A DNA stretch of 64,000 bases from Varroa destructor (GCF_002443255.2 NW_019211456.1:56243562-56307561), one strand, 5' to 3'; positions 51,701 through 64,000 are shown, counted from the stretch's first letter. Notes: a model not told the origin generated them from the sequence alone. A program made the numbers and translations.

Positions 51701-51972
51701 TTTAGCAAGTCGTGCTTCGAGGCATGCTGTCTCCGCTGTTTTTCGGTGGAAAAAGCTAACAATCTGGATGCACTCACGATTTTGAATGGTTGCAGCATTC
51801 GTGCTAGCGCTTTGACCATTTGGAGAAGTCTGGCCCGCCCCAGGAGTGATAATGCTTGACGATGGGGCATCGATGTTTTTGTTGTTTTTACTTGAGCCGT
51901 GACTCGATTTGCTCGTAAGCGTTGTACTGCAAGCAAAAGTTTCAGCCGTCATGGTTGCGCTGGCCGTGATTC
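45723..51972 (-). CDS. Unidentified beta-propeller-like protein, 6 exons, 452 residues
   Basis: Exons on the minus strand: 51972-51545 (ATG at 51952-51950), 50562-50275, 48526-48354, 48048-47908, 47528-47348 and 45890-45723 (TAA). All introns are GT-AG and phases run 0,0,2,2,0 without a break, giving 1,359 coding bases. Residues about 12-55 are Ser/Thr/Asn-rich and disordered. After that come repeated short strand motifs of the kind in beta-propellers: RVGVLCTDGMLHILLL (around 146-161), DALVVLFYDHGVLFVPF (236-252), YCLSHDRTVVFAMYGNTVYR and GFGFVWDETGVYQVG near the end. No strict WD dipeptide pattern is present. No signal peptide or clear membrane helix was seen. Function unknown; the fold is inferred from strand rhythm. 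The ATG lies 20 bases inside exon 1, and the frame is open to the acceptor, so a longer N-terminus is possible. Confidence 0.7.
46270..46716 (+). mobile_element. Mariner-like transposase relic in intron 5, antisense
   Basis: The plus-strand frame contains FLHRIVTSNENWYLYV, matching the mariner segment around the first catalytic aspartate (family form IVT-x-DE-x-W); here the catalytic position reads N. Further on, QESVLVQLYRMNKK fits the following conserved Y-x-x-QL-x-R-x-N block. The rest has drifted and no terminal repeats were found. It is a decayed, inactive copy inside the intron between 47347 and 45891 of the minus-strand gene. It shares LHRIVT....WYL with the copy at 49.4 kb, so both likely come from one family. 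Confidence 0.6.
49056..49951 (+). mobile_element. Mariner-like transposase pseudogene in intron 2, antisense
   Basis: Pieces of mariner transposase appear in family order but in different frames with stops. They are ERAAQLLFVKFKNGIRNVDD then SRFGRPSE (DNA-binding region, about 49130-49220), LHRIVTEDGKWYL (first catalytic D retained, about 49415-49455), SDFEWKVLSHLSHSLDLALL (third catalytic region, family form HPPYSPDLAPSD, about 49730-49790), and a C-terminal FLARQLISFGNNDEE-like end near 49950. Frameshifts and stops make it inactive. Terminal inverted repeats were not identified. It is plus-strand, opposite to the host gene. Confidence 0.7.
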
Positions 51973-51999
51973 CTAAAAAGCAGATATGCACTTTATAAC

Positions 52000-53590
52000 C
52001 AAAAATCACACTTGCTAATATTGCAGCAGGAGAGCTACTTCGCCGCAGATGTAGACTTAAAGCTATGCCGTGAAGCTCATTAAAATGCAGTTATTTATAC
52101 CAACGTCACTATGTCATGTACGGCAAATAGGTATCACACGAAACGAGGGAACAAAACCACTGGCAAACTACTGTGCTTTCACTGGGCTAAATGATCTTCA
52201 ACTAACGCATGTTCGGAGAAAAGCGCGCGATTAGCGCAATTTCTTTTTTAGATTAGAAAGCAGGCTAAATAAAGCAAATGGCAAAAGCTAGCTACTCTAC
52301 CTGCAGCTAACTGACAGCTAGATGCAATTGTCAGGACTGTGACGGCACAAACTCTTGAATGACCATGCGTCTATCGTTGCGGTCACACTGGATTATCGGG
52401 AAAGCCTATACGGTTATTGAAGTGGCGTGCCTTGACGGGGCCTCCTTCCCCTTCAGGCGAGGGTCGGCGTGATACATTAGGATAAGTCATCAAGTGGTGT
52501 GTCACACTGAACGTGTTAGACGTTGAAGAAAGCAAACAACAACTATTGAACATAACAGTAAGCACGAGAGAGCTCAATTAAATTACAGAAACTCTTCATT
52601 ATCTTTATCATAATTTAGTTATAATAATAGAGGAATATAACGTAAAAAGGATTGATATGCACGTCTTTTGAAACTGAAAGTGCAAAAGACACAGTGATAT
52701 TCCGTAAGTAAACGTGACCGACCGAAATGGCCGGTTTCCCTGCAGCGAATGTATCATTTTGTCAAAGGCGTAGCTACGATATCACATCTTCATTATAAAT
52801 TAGTACAAATTTTCTCATCCATTACTTCCTGGCTCGCAAACTCTTTTGTAACATAAAGCATCTTCTGCTCTTATATGGTACGTACCGTGCGTGTGCTAAA
52901 CCCAGCACTAAGGTTATTTCTGATTTACGTGATTGTGATCAAACTATAGTAAATGGTAATAAAAATGTTGATTTCTTTCTAATTCAGCTTTCTTTCGATC
53001 GCAATATTTGAAATTATGTTGATTAGTGAATAAGGTTTTCCGATAAACTTATATCAAGAAAGTGTGTGTGAATAGACGAAGTCTTTATCTTTAGATAGCA
53101 TGTTCAGAATCAATTATGACACGTTTTGGTAAGGCGTTTGTTACCGCAGTTCATTTGCTATCGAATGCCACGCTACGAAAAGTAAGTCTTTTTAGCACAA
53201 AACCACTAAATCGTTATCGCCTAGAGGATAGGAGGCTCGTATTTGAAACATGAACGAAGATCAGCTGTGGCTTCGATGTCGCTGTGTCGAACGAACTCCC
53301 AACAAACACTCTAAATTGTTTTAGTTAACCAGCGTCAGCGGTCTGTGATATTGCCTATGCCCAAGCAAGATCTAAATGAGGCAAAGGAGAAAATCTACAA
53401 CTAACACTAGATTTAAAGGGCTTGAAGGTGCATCAAAATGGCCTGAAAACATTTTTCAATGATTCGTATGTAGAAATTGTTTTCTAGAGCAGAGACACGC
53501 CGTCAACAAAATCATCCAGATAACTCTCAACGCTTTGTCCTTGTTATGCATTTCTGCCGCTTGAGATTCCTGAGTTTTTATTATATTCAT
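52000..53590. other. Upstream side of the propeller-like gene
   Basis: No clear promoter was found. A minus-strand frame at about 52390-52506 after a TTCAG acceptor reads THHLMTYPNVSRRPSPEGEG and on to PDNPV before a stop. It may be a 5' exon, but no partner exon in phase could be shown. The rest holds nothing recognisable. Confidence 0.4.
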
Positions 53591-53596
53591 CAGTCC

Positions 53597-53597
<1 letters not shown>

Positions 53598-53655
<58 letters not shown>
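53598..53655. repeat. (AT)n microsatellite, about 58 bases
   Basis: Pure alternating A and T. It generates spurious Ile-Tyr repeat reading frames on both strands. Confidence 0.95.
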
Positions 53656-53658
<3 letters not shown>

Positions 53659-56156
53659 TAGATCTAGCAGCGATCACGATGATGGTAACAAGAGGAAATC
53701 CTTCGGTCGTACTTTAATGTTTGCTAAACACACGCGTCAATGCTCAAAATTCTGAGAGTCACAAATTAAGACAACAGTTAATAGTGGCAACCCCACGTAC
53801 TGAAAAAAGATCTCTTTGCGGCAATTCAACTGTTAACAGCCTCAGTTGCCTATGGTGCTGCTTCAATGGTAAGCCTACTTACTTAAAAGCCACTTTTTTT
53901 TCGTTGTGGATTTGCGTTGTACCCAACTAATTCTTTTCCCACCCATCACGAGAGGCTCACAGCGGAGAAGTCAGATAGAAAAAGTTACAAACAGTTACAG
54001 TATAATACGATAACGTCCTAATACAAGTTAAATTTCTAGAACTACCGATAAGATATTCAGACAAATTTGTTGTTCGTTGGGTCATATCGGTCGAGCAATC
54101 GTAGCTAGCATCCGGCTGGTGCTCACAGTGTCGAACATCCTCCTTTCCAAAACCCGAAATATCCTCTCCTACGTTGCGATTGTTCCCTCTCCATCTGACA
54201 ATTGCTCATAGCGTGCGAGCTTAGCGCGACGATCAGCGTCACTCAGCTAACTGTTCAAGGCAAAAACCCAAGAGCTTAGCCTTTTGCGCCGGCCCTAGCT
54301 CTTTACAAACAGAATATTAGCTGGGATTTATGACCGGAAAATGCTAGCATGGTGAAGGTGTTCATTTGGGTGAAAGTGCTATCCCTTTACTTAGTATGTA
54401 TGATTATGTTGTGTTAGGACGTGTTAAGTGCATGTTACCCATTACTCATTCTGTGATTAAAGTTAGTCGAGCTACTTGTTAGGCCTGGTAAGTCGAGAAA
54501 CTGTTTCTAGAGACAGCTTTTACATAAAGTTATTTGGTGCTTCTGTTTTTACTGATAATAACAATGATTGGTCAGTGAAGTGTAAACGTTCATAAAACCC
54601 TCATAAGGATCATTAATTCTCCGTAATTCATAAACGAGGCTTGGACTTTTTGTGAACAAACTGGTACGTATATTATTCATACTGTTTTAGCTGTTTTAGA
54701 GTATAAAAAAGAAAAATCTCTTTCTTTGCTTTTATTGTTTTAATATAAAATTTATACGAATATTAAACTAATACTCTGCCCGGGGCAGAGGTCGTTACAC
54801 ACACACGTGCAAATAGCAGAATAAACAGAAACATACGATTATACGGGTAAATACATTATTAATATACGTAGTACGTTAGTGCTGCAATAAGATTGACACG
54901 AACACTTTTATTAAATTGACTATTCCGACAGAGAGAATATTTTTTTGTCCAATTTCATTATGCACTATTTGTATATCGTTAGAGTACGTACATAGAAACG
55001 TATATACATATTTACGCCTACGAAAGTAATTAATAGATAAGCAAATGATCAGATCGTTCTCTGAAGTACCTTCATTCGTAGCACACGTGATAGAAACAGA
55101 AAACTACATTGATGGTATGAGCTGGAATACAGCCTATAGGCGGCATGTCTGGCTTGAAGTCAGAGAAGATCTTGAAATAGAAAGAATACAGAGAAACTTT
55201 GACAAACGTATGGACAAGCAATTGCCTCTAATGTGCCAAGGAAATTTATTGCAAATGTAACTGGTCGGTAAACATTTTTCAGTACGAAAACTTTCATGCA
55301 GAGCATTGATCCATGGTATCAGGCTAACTGACATCCGGTACGCAAAGAACGAGCAAGCATCTTAGAAAGCCAGTAAAAATTCTAGAGTAGTGCTAATAGG
55401 CAAAATGTCACGTAAACGACGCATCTAATATTCAAATTGAAGACAAAACACATACACACATAGCGCATAATTTTTCAACATCTGACTGACTCGCATGACA
55501 AAACGAAGTGGGCAGTGTGCGTCCTGGCTGTATTAGGCTTTCATCGTTTGCAATTCGGATGGACGTTCCTGCTTGTGTGGTCACCGTGTAGTGTATCATA
55601 TCTAGCTTCCATCAGCGATAAGAGATCTGTGCAAAAAATTGCTTGCATCTTCTTCCCACGGACGGGTTATAATTTTAGTTTAAGCTGTAAGCCAGCTTTT
55701 AATCTGGATTAATAGGCAAGTAGGTAATTTAAATTTCGAAGAAATGCGGTTTCTTAATAAAATGCTTAGTCAAAACTAGGAGAAATTGACCTTTGATGGT
55801 TATACTGGATCCTTAATCCGCCTACGAGAATTTCAACAATCCTTAATACATTCTGTTCTGAAATAATTGTCTTTTTCCGTTTTTCAGAGCATCGTTCATT
55901 TTCGCCCATTCAGCATCGTCCCTTATTTGGGTTAAGAGAAGCTGAGATAAAAACAATCCTAATTTAGTAGAAAAAGGAGTACTGATGTTGTAAACTTATG
56001 TAACTTAAGTGTTACCGCACATCATTGCTCTTCAGTAGTTAATATTTCTTGCTCACAAGTTCTATGCGGCACAGTGACTTTTAAGATCGATGAGATGGGT
56101 TACTATCTGCTGATTAAATAGGTTCTTGCGGGTTCTAAATGAGCATTGTTGCCGCT

Positions 56157-56176
56157 CTTTCTCTCTCTCCCCCTCT

Positions 56177-56238
<62 letters not shown>
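56157..56238. repeat. Compound (CT)n-(AT)n microsatellite
   Basis: A pyrimidine tract of CT repeats (56157-56180) runs directly into about 58 bases of AT repeat. Confidence 0.9.
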
Positions 56239-56242
<4 letters not shown>

Positions 56243-58884
56243 ATCTCATTTACTATGTACTCAGCAATTTTGTATCACAGAACGATGCTGCTACTAGCTT
56301 TTGTTGTTTACTCTGCAAATAATTACATTACGAACAAGTCCTTTTCAACAATAAGCTTGGGATTGCATAACGCCAACGTGATGCAGATTCTTTTTACAGG
56401 ACAAATTCTAATTTAAACATTGGAGAAAATATTTCGCAAATCGGAGCGTTGTCTCTCGATAGAAGCCACAGGTAGCAGAAACTATATGTAGCGAAGTGAG
56501 CCTAGGTAAAGAGATTGACGCTTAAAATACTAGTTGCGTTAGTAGATCGTTAAGTGTTGTCACGAAACATTTCCTTTATTCAACGTAGTTTATTTTACCT
56601 TTACAATAATCTGCGTTACAAACGAAAATTCATTCACTGGGAAGACGAATATGAGAAAAATATCATTATTGGCCATATAGTATTTCGAACTTACCGGTTT
56701 TTTGGTGATTACGTCGCAGACAATATAATTTTATAGGCCTAGCAGGGGAAAAGTCAGCCGTCGGCTATCATCTATATAAGTTCTTTACTGTTCGTATTAA
56801 ACACTGCCAGCACGTCATAAACCTTAACAGTGCGCTTAGGAGATGGTAGGTATGAAACCATCTGATAAAATAACACACTTTGGGAACAAACTTGAAAAGC
56901 TGCTACGCTTGCTCCAACAACGGATTGCCTCTTAAAAATTAAATTCACATTTTAAAGTGGAATAGGCGAAAGAGAAGATACACAATAGATAAAAAAGCGA
57001 AAAGATGAAAAGCGTTGCTGAAACGATGTTGCGATAAAGGTAATAACAAATTTGGCAGTTTTAATTTTGTTATTAGTTATTGTTTTTTTGCTCGGTAGGC
57101 TAAGGGCAAATGCATTGTGCCGATCAGACTTGCCTGGTATCGTGGAATTCTCTCCAACTAAGTTTTGGACCTCTTATTTCAAAGCCTTATTTCAGAATAG
57201 GTTCAAATATCACTTCAAGCAAAGCTCACAGGGATGACTGATGGATTTGTGAATTAACTAGTCATGCTGTAATACATATCACTATGGGGTTTTTCGCCTC
57301 GCCAACGGCAGTAGTCTGGTAAGTTATTAAGATACACGATGTCTCGTGTGCTGGCGCTTAGTTGGCCATCAGGTGCCATAGGTTTGATGTCTGGAGCAAA
57401 CATTGACTTCTCGCGCCGGCAACGCATTAGGTGTATACGATGTAGACCAAGTTTTCCTAACCTACTCTAAATTATGTTGTGACTTGTTCCGAATGAAACT
57501 TAATAGTGAAATATTCTACCTTTATCAATATGAAAATACAGGGCTTACATTTTGCGTGTTTAGTCGTAATTTGGCTTTGTTATTATATTAATCAATGATG
57601 ATGATGTCCAATGTCCGATTGGGGTCGACGCAACCAGGCACAAGGTGGCCGTCTTGTAATCTTTAATCTTGTAAAAGAAAACACCCGCGAAGTTTTGAAT
57701 GGCAGGTGGCAATTTGTTGCCCGATATTTTTGCACAGCACAACAGTAAAACAAGCACTTCCGGACGCTGTTTTCTCAGTGTCGACCATGACGATCGCGCC
57801 ATTCGTAATTCTGCGAACACCAGCCGACTAGTTAGCTTGTAATTTCGGGTTACCATCGGTGAGTTTAACTTGGGTCATTGCTCTCTTCATCTACAAGCAG
57901 GATTCTAACGCTTCAGGGAAGCTATGGGACGAGCAAGTCGCGAAATTCAAATTGGCAATAATTAAAAGACAGGTACGCTGTGTTAGGCTACCGTATGGCA
58001 TCTAATTTCGTATTGTTCCCTTTGTGTGATAACTCGTTAAGCAAACAACACGCTTGCAGGATTGATCGATTAATCGTAGACAGTTACAAGTGCCATTTTC
58101 AATAAAAAGTAATCAACTGATGCTCGTTGCACCGGTATAGCTGAGAAGAGATTGCTACCTTTGCATTAGAGCAAGATCAAATTTTAAAGAAACATAGGGA
58201 TAGAGCATATACGCTCGTATAGCTGTACAACAAGACATGACGAAACATAAAGTCCACTACCAATTTTTCTATGAATTTCCCTGACCCACAAAGTCGTCCA
58301 TACCATTAGCCTCGTTCAAGGTTAAATAGATGATACCGTAATGGGCTAAGCCCAACAATGGGAATAACTCTGTACGTCTAAAAAAAACCAATCGTTTTCG
58401 CGCTGTTAAGACAAACAACTAGTCAACATTTGCTATTAAAATTGACAGCAGTTGTAAATACATCTGAGCCGATGGATACTGTCTGCACTGCCACTGGTGG
58501 CGCTTAATTTCCAAAGGAATTTTCTGTTCGTAACTGCTCAGCGTTAGCACAGGACGAATTATTTTTTTGCTCAGTATTGAACTGAAGCAGTAGGTTAAGA
58601 AAGTCAGTAAACTCATTGGCAAATCGCAGCTGTGATTTAGTTCGCTGGCGTGTCACGTAACGGAATTAATATACCCCCAAAATAGTCGTCACCATTACTA
58701 AAAAATCTAGTGCTCTTTCTTGTCCCGTTGAAATATTGGTAAACGACACAAATCATACTGTGACAATGATTAACGATTACGTCTTCGCTTGGTCCAGCTT
58801 TTAAGACACAGAAACATTTTGCGTGCTTACAAGTGCTATAGAGCAAACAAATTAGTAGCAGCTGTAAGTTAAAAATTTCCATTA

Positions 58885-58892
<8 letters not shown>

Positions 58893-58924
<32 letters not shown>
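58893..58924. repeat. (AT)n microsatellite after an A tract
   Basis: About 32 bases of AT repeat preceded by ten A residues. Confidence 0.9.
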
Positions 58925-58928
<4 letters not shown>

Positions 58929-60153
58929 AAAGTGCATTTTCTATAATTGATATGTACTTAATTGCTACAATGGGGGGTAGCTAACTTCACTTAACGCTTG
59001 AAGAGGCCGATTAGTAACAAAGATTTAAATTCGTGTACTTGTTTGTTTTGTGTAAACCTACTTTTAATTTAAAACTTAAAATCTGTTATGGTATACGTCC
59101 TTACAAAAACGGCGGTTACTATGGTGAAGAAAGCATTCGTTGTATGTATGAATGTAGATCGCAAAGTAACATCGATCAGATACACTATCTATATTTATCT
59201 AGTCAGTCACTTGATTTAATGCCAACGATAAACCATCAATATGATTTTTGGTGAATACTTATAACTTATAATTACTAGGTTTTTGCAAACTTGCAACATC
59301 ACATATACTTTCAACGTACCGTATATGTTACTCTGGCAGCAGAATATATTTTTCAGAGAGACTATTATACGCGTTCGATTTCAAAACCCATAATGACAAT
59401 TTCCTATAAAAGAGAAAGGTCTAATTGTGACAATCCTTCTTAACCACCTCGATGGACCTACCTGAAAGGGCATCCGCTTTTCTTTAAGATTGACTTTTCT
59501 TTAAGGCTTTTCCTTAAGACCTATTGCTTCGGATGCTACAGCGCAGGTGGATTTTACTAAGTCCACTTACTATGAACGCGAACACATTGAGCCACGCAGA
59601 ACGTAATGGTGAACTTAAAGTTAGAATAAATGTTGTTTAAAATGATTTGCGATTCACACCGAATCACCGACAGACCCTGTTTGTTCAAAAATAAAGTAAT
59701 TAACGAATGTTTTCTAGGGATTTCTCCGAGGCGGATCTCCCTCATTGGATACATTTGTTGATTGTTTTATTGTGAAAGAAAATGTGCGCGGCTAGTAAAT
59801 CGGTGCAAGTTTTTTTTGTTTAGCATGGCTGCTTGTGTTTATCGTTGTCATTGATTTAGAGATTATTATGAAAATTATCTAGAGCGCCCAATGGTAAGCA
59901 AGTAATACTAGTCCGGGTCAAAAGACGACTACCAGATCGAGTGACTCTAAATCTGTTGGAGAAACCAATAAAGTAGAAGACAATTACAGTTGGTTGAGGA
60001 TTTCGACTTTTTGAGAAGATCGCAAATCAAATGAAGATACATTTTCATTCGGAAGTGACCAGTACATTGCTCAAGCTTTACAAATTACAATCGGACTGTA
60101 TGATATCTAAATAAAAATACGAAATTTCGTTTGTGGGCTTCGGTGATTAAAAC

Positions 60154-60155
<2 letters not shown>

Positions 60156-60206
<51 letters not shown>
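60156..60206. repeat. (AT)n microsatellite, about 51 bases
   Basis: Pure alternating A and T. Confidence 0.95.
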
Positions 60207-60208
<2 letters not shown>

Positions 60209-61195
60209 TTACATAGTAGCTACATTGTAATTCAATTGCCATAATTAACTGTAAACTATTCACGCTTGCGTACACAAATGTACCATTTATCGTCATTTCT
60301 ATAGTTACACTTTATGGCCTATTCTAGTTCTTTCTAATCTTTTTCTGATATGATAGCTAGAGAATAATCAAGGAAGCTCTATCTGACCATCTTCATTCAC
60401 CGACCAATTTGTAGCTGTCAAATACTGTTGCAGAAAACTGTAATTTCAACAAAGTGGCGAAACGACTTCATCCCTGACTCCGACCAGTTGGATAGCCATT
60501 TAGTGCATTGTTGCACAGGTCAGCGTGCCTCCTTTCGACACCGCCCCTACGGTAGTTCCAACTGCCACAGCTATAAGTGCAACACTTACTAAAGTTGGTG
60601 GAGGAACTGTGACGATACTGGAAGAACAGAACACAGCAGTATTAGCAAGTAAATTATCGAAATATAGGTTGGATATTCCCTTTTTCGTGGCCGGTTCAGT
60701 AGTCCAGACGGCGAAAAGCGTCAAAATAATCAAAACGCATTAACAGTAAGTGCTGCCTGGTCCACTGCAGGCGTTTCGAAGTTCGCTTCGATCCATTCTT
60801 TCAACTTGATTGCCCTTTATATGGAGAGATTAATGGCTGCCACAACCTTTTCTCATTCCAAATGAGAGAGACGATAACCGCAGTTACGTGGGCTGTTGTC
60901 GTTGGTGGCACTTGAATAGATAAGTTTCTTCCTGTAAACGAGGATTGATCACACTCTCGCGACTGCTTTCTCTGCTGTCACTATCTAATCGTCATTGCCG
61001 ATAAACCTGCGCCGCCCGTTCGTCAAGAGGCGACAAGCTGAACCTATCTATCTACCTATATATATATATACCACTCACTGACCATGTCCTGCGACCTCTG
61101 CACCGCTTCTGAATTTTCCGCGAGTTTTCGCGATAAAACGCGGTTCGTCTCCCAGCCCGATGATGATAATGACGAGCAACTGACGCCCATTACGT

Positions 61196-61877
61196 CTACC
61201 GTGCTACTAAGGGTCGGAGGCAAGAACCAGCGGGCGACTCTTTTTTTCGCTGCCTTCTGACTGAGCGAGTGAGTGACGATAGTAGGGCTGGTGGCGACAT
61301 AATCAACAATGATGAAGACTTCGGTAGGACAGCAGGGAGGTAAGCGACCACAGAGACAACGGAAGGCAAGTTCAGCCTGAGAGAAAAGAATGGAACGGTT
61401 ACCCTAAACAGCTTCATATCTAACTGTAAAATAGATCGTTGAAGATAGCGCTGTGCTGTTGCGCTTATATACTAAGCAAGAAAATGTGACTGTGTACGAG
61501 ACTCACTAGGAAGCCAGTAATACCTCCTGTGATACAGGGGCAAGCAAAAACTATCATACTGCCCGATTGGTGCTACGAACACACAGTGCCCATTTGACAG
61601 TTACGTTCTACAGTGGGACCAGAATTTGTTCACAGCATTAAGCCGCGACCCAACAACGGCTGCGTGTCCCTCAATGGCGTGGACGCATCAAGTCGTCTCG
61701 TGGAGAAACAATAGCAGCTGAATCCTCTCATCTGTCGCACTGAATGTAAGAACCGTGCAACTTACCTTTTGCCAGTAACGAGTATTTCTATATAAAATCA
61801 CCGGTTGTTTTCCATGCCATGACAATGCATTGAGGATTACCGGTAACCACAAAATCGTGCGCAGTACAAAACAATCG
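61196..61877 (-). CDS. Possible two-exon gene fragment, unknown membrane-like protein
   Basis: Minus-strand exon 61877-61766 (CCTTAG| acceptor, AAG|GTAAGT donor) is open in one frame as DCFVLRTILWLPVILNALSW and on to YRNTRYWQK. It joins in phase 0 to 61423-61196 (TTTTACAG| acceptor), which reads LDMKLFRVTVPFFSLRLNLP, a hydrophobic run, then a basic tail RSVRRQRKKE and a stop. Splice sites are strong, but the first exon is also open in a second frame (RLFCTAHDFVVTGNPQC). A TATATAAG at about 61465-61473 suggests the second exon could instead be a first exon starting MKLFR. No family recognised, and the correct reading is unresolved. Confidence 0.25.
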
Positions 61878-63851
61878 CTAAGGTGACCGTGATGTTCCTA
61901 GAAGAAGTTCTTCGATTAGCGGGCGAGGTTCTGTTTATTTATAATCTTGATGCTAACTGAAAACACTAAACCCAAAACCAAAAGTGACTAGACACAACAC
62001 AAGGGGTTTGTCAACTTAAAGCCTGCGAACATGCGAGTGGACCTTCGGAACGCTGTTTCAAGAAAAATAACCATAATATGATGGTTCAAGAAACAAGCGG
62101 CTAAAGGCGATTCTATGCGTTTTACGGTCGCCAGTGGACAACGAGCGAGACCACACCTACAATTTAGTGAACAAACGTAGCTTTGCCATATTGATTCCTT
62201 CCTATGGAACTAGTATGCTAAGATAGCGAGATTAACATAACGAACGGTGGAAATGGGAAACGAAGCGCTGCTTTCGTAATGGTCATTATCAGACTAGAGA
62301 CCTCAACAATTACACGCAGTGCAAACCGAACTGAGGGGAAAACTTACCACGTTGATTTGTGAGTCTAATATTGGAATACCACAGGATCTGATTAGTGCGC
62401 TAGCATGAAAAAATAAATTGCGCACTTAGTTACTTTTTCCAACAGGCACCGAATACATTTGTATACGAAACCTATAAAATTTTTTTCGTTGGACTTCAAT
62501 TGAAGCCGTACGTGTGGTGGATGGCGTGTAACAGGCTAAAGATTGTGTTTCGAAATATAACGTATTCCATATTGTGCCTTGACAGTCTAGGCTTATTTTT
62601 TGAGCGAGCTGCTAATAAACGGCTTCATCGACAAATGAACATCTGCGAGACCTTGAAAGCGGGGACAGATGGAACAACGGAAAGGAGAGACGAGTATTTT
62701 ATGGAAGATGGATTTGACAGCGAGCGACCGGTGTAATAGTAAACATGTTAGATACATTGGTACACTAGGCGGTTCATCCTCAATTTCAGCTCCGTCGTCG
62801 TCGTTTTTTGTCGACGAAAGTTTTCGTTTTCGTATGAGACTCCCACATGTAAGACATGTGTAAGTGCTGGCCACGTGCACATATCTTACACCACCAATAT
62901 TGCTGAGTGATCTGCTTTACCTGCTGGCGAAATGTATTGAGTGGAGTGAATTGATCCGTTGTTCTCACAAGACGCTTGACAAAAGTAAACGTAAATCTAT
63001 GTATTTTCATGAAGCAATGGCGTTCGTTGTTCCAAATAAACAACACGAAATCAAGTCGTGTTAATTATTTCAAGTATGATTAAAGTGTAATACTTATTAT
63101 GGTTGAGTGATGAAATTAGTAGATTTCATTAGATAGAAGCTTATTTAAGCCGATATATCTTTAGTATTATTTAAAAAAAGCGCGCAGCACGTTAAGCTGT
63201 TTCCTATTGCAATAGACGTGTGGATTATGTGTATATATATATATATCAGTCAACAATACATTTGTGAACGAAGCTCATCGTACCGTTTCTACTGACCAAG
63301 CGTCGTTTGAGGTCAGTACGTAAATTGGCATACATCCATTTTACGAAGAGCCCGCCATAAAGATAGCAACATAAACGATAGTATATGCATTTTCTATTCA
63401 CTGTCCCTAACAGGAAGAAACAAGAAATTGTTGCGCTACGTCCCGCGAACGACACACACTGCAAAAACTGACTAAATAAAAGCAAAATGATTATTATAAT
63501 TGTATATACGATATTCGTAGAAATGTATGCGATCATCTAATACGGTTCAAGTGGCGCTTAGCACCAGCCGAACGAAAAGTTCTTGAACGAAAAAACATTT
63601 CCTCTAGCGAATATTGAATACAATACATCTCGCAAGGATTTCTATTCTGCAAGCGATAAGCTTACTGGACGATTCGAGGCACAAAGCCTTCGAACTCTGC
63701 TCAACGGAATTGTAACACGGTTACATTTTGGCTTTACAGTTCCATCAGCGTCTTCTCACTTCGGTGATCTTCCCATTGCATTAGCGCCATTATCATCAGC
63801 GCCACTTTTACAAATATTACTATTATGAATGCTATCGTTATGAGTATCACT
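61878..63851. other. Right-end region without firm genes
   Basis: A good minus-strand donor (GTG|GTAAGT) at about 62344 and a frame at 63046-62786 ending in a Lys/Arg tail (KKRRRRS, stop) with two CxxC-like pairs split between frames hint at minus-strand exons, but no continuous chain could be built. A short (AT)n lies at about 63229-63246. Confidence 0.4.
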
Positions 63852-63875
63852 AGCAGCAGCAGCAGCAGCAGCAGC
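63852..63875 (+). repeat. (AGC)8 trinucleotide repeat
   Basis: Eight uninterrupted AGC units. In coding sequence such a run would give poly-Ser, poly-Ala or poly-Gln, but no exon is shown around it. Confidence 0.9.
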
Positions 63876-64000
63876 GACTTCTTCGTTGCTCCTTTTTAGA
63901 AACTTTTCGTTTGCTGTTTCTCAAGACGCGTTCATTGTATGTAAAATGATGGTATGGTTGTTGGTGCGCAAGCTATCGGAGAATAGACACTGATGCAGCG

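Larger units (their letters stand above)
53656..61195. other. Non-coding, repeat-rich stretch
   Basis: No supported gene. Several open frames of 60-98 codons (for example 55045-55260 plus, 57560-57856 minus, 60500-60743 on both strands) look partly protein-like but lack splice or family support. Three long AT microsatellites are listed separately. Confidence 0.5.

Noticed and set aside
52390..52577. Minus-strand frame containing TYPNVSRRPSPEGEGGPV, faintly like a Cys-loop receptor N-terminus.
   Set aside because: The resemblance is to a few residues only; the frame ends in a stop and no flanking receptor exons are seen.
53456..53755. Open frames encoding Ile-Tyr repeats on both strands (also at 41519-41806, 56126-56416).
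   Set aside because: They are translations of (AT)n microsatellites, and the 41.5 kb ones run through the N gap.

Overview
The window is eukaryotic, AT-rich and intron-rich nuclear DNA, most likely from an invertebrate animal and probably an arthropod. The species is not readable from the sequence. The evidence is two unmistakable metazoan genes split by ordinary GT-AG introns (tropomodulin and the U1 snRNP 70 kDa protein), decayed mariner transposons, many long (AT)n microsatellites and one 100-N assembly gap. There is no bacterial gene organisation, and almost all open frames without introns are chance.

Layout. (1) 432-5456, minus strand: the first three coding exons of tropomodulin; the leucine-rich-repeat half lies beyond the left edge. 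(2) About 5.5-33.4 kb: a gene-poor stretch between the tropomodulin 5' side and the U1-70K 5' side, which are divergent. It is probably mostly 5' intron and regulatory DNA. It holds two perfect snapback hairpins (7.9 and 14.9 kb), a promoter-like patch with a consensus CRE at 13.9 kb, a pair of coding-looking plus-strand ORFs at 11.5-11.9 kb and microsatellites. (3) 33.4-41.9 kb, plus strand: the complete U1-70K gene, six coding exons, 391 codons, with a core promoter candidate upstream and a polyadenylation signal downstream. (4) 41.66-41.76 kb: assembly gap between AT and GA repeats. (5) 43.97-51.97 kb, minus strand, convergent with U1-70K: a six-exon gene for a 452-residue protein that I could not identify (beta-propeller-like, low-complexity N-terminus), then two further minus-strand exons with a stop and an AATAAA. 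These may be a separate gene or an alternative 3' end of the same one. Two mariner transposase relics lie antisense in its introns. (6) 52-64 kb: mostly non-coding, with long AT microsatellites and a weakly supported minus-strand gene fragment near 61.2-61.9 kb.

The exon chains were built by hand from splice signals, phase continuity and, for two genes, family similarity. Tropomodulin caps actin pointed ends with tropomyosin; U1-70K recognises 5' splice sites as part of U1 snRNP. They are unrelated functionally. No prokaryote-style system, CRISPR array, rRNA or convincing tRNA was seen. The most interesting leads are a cluster of U1-type 5' splice sites inside the large U1-70K intron (possible autoregulatory poison exon), the unidentified propeller-like gene with its two possible 3' ends, and the two perfect short hairpins.
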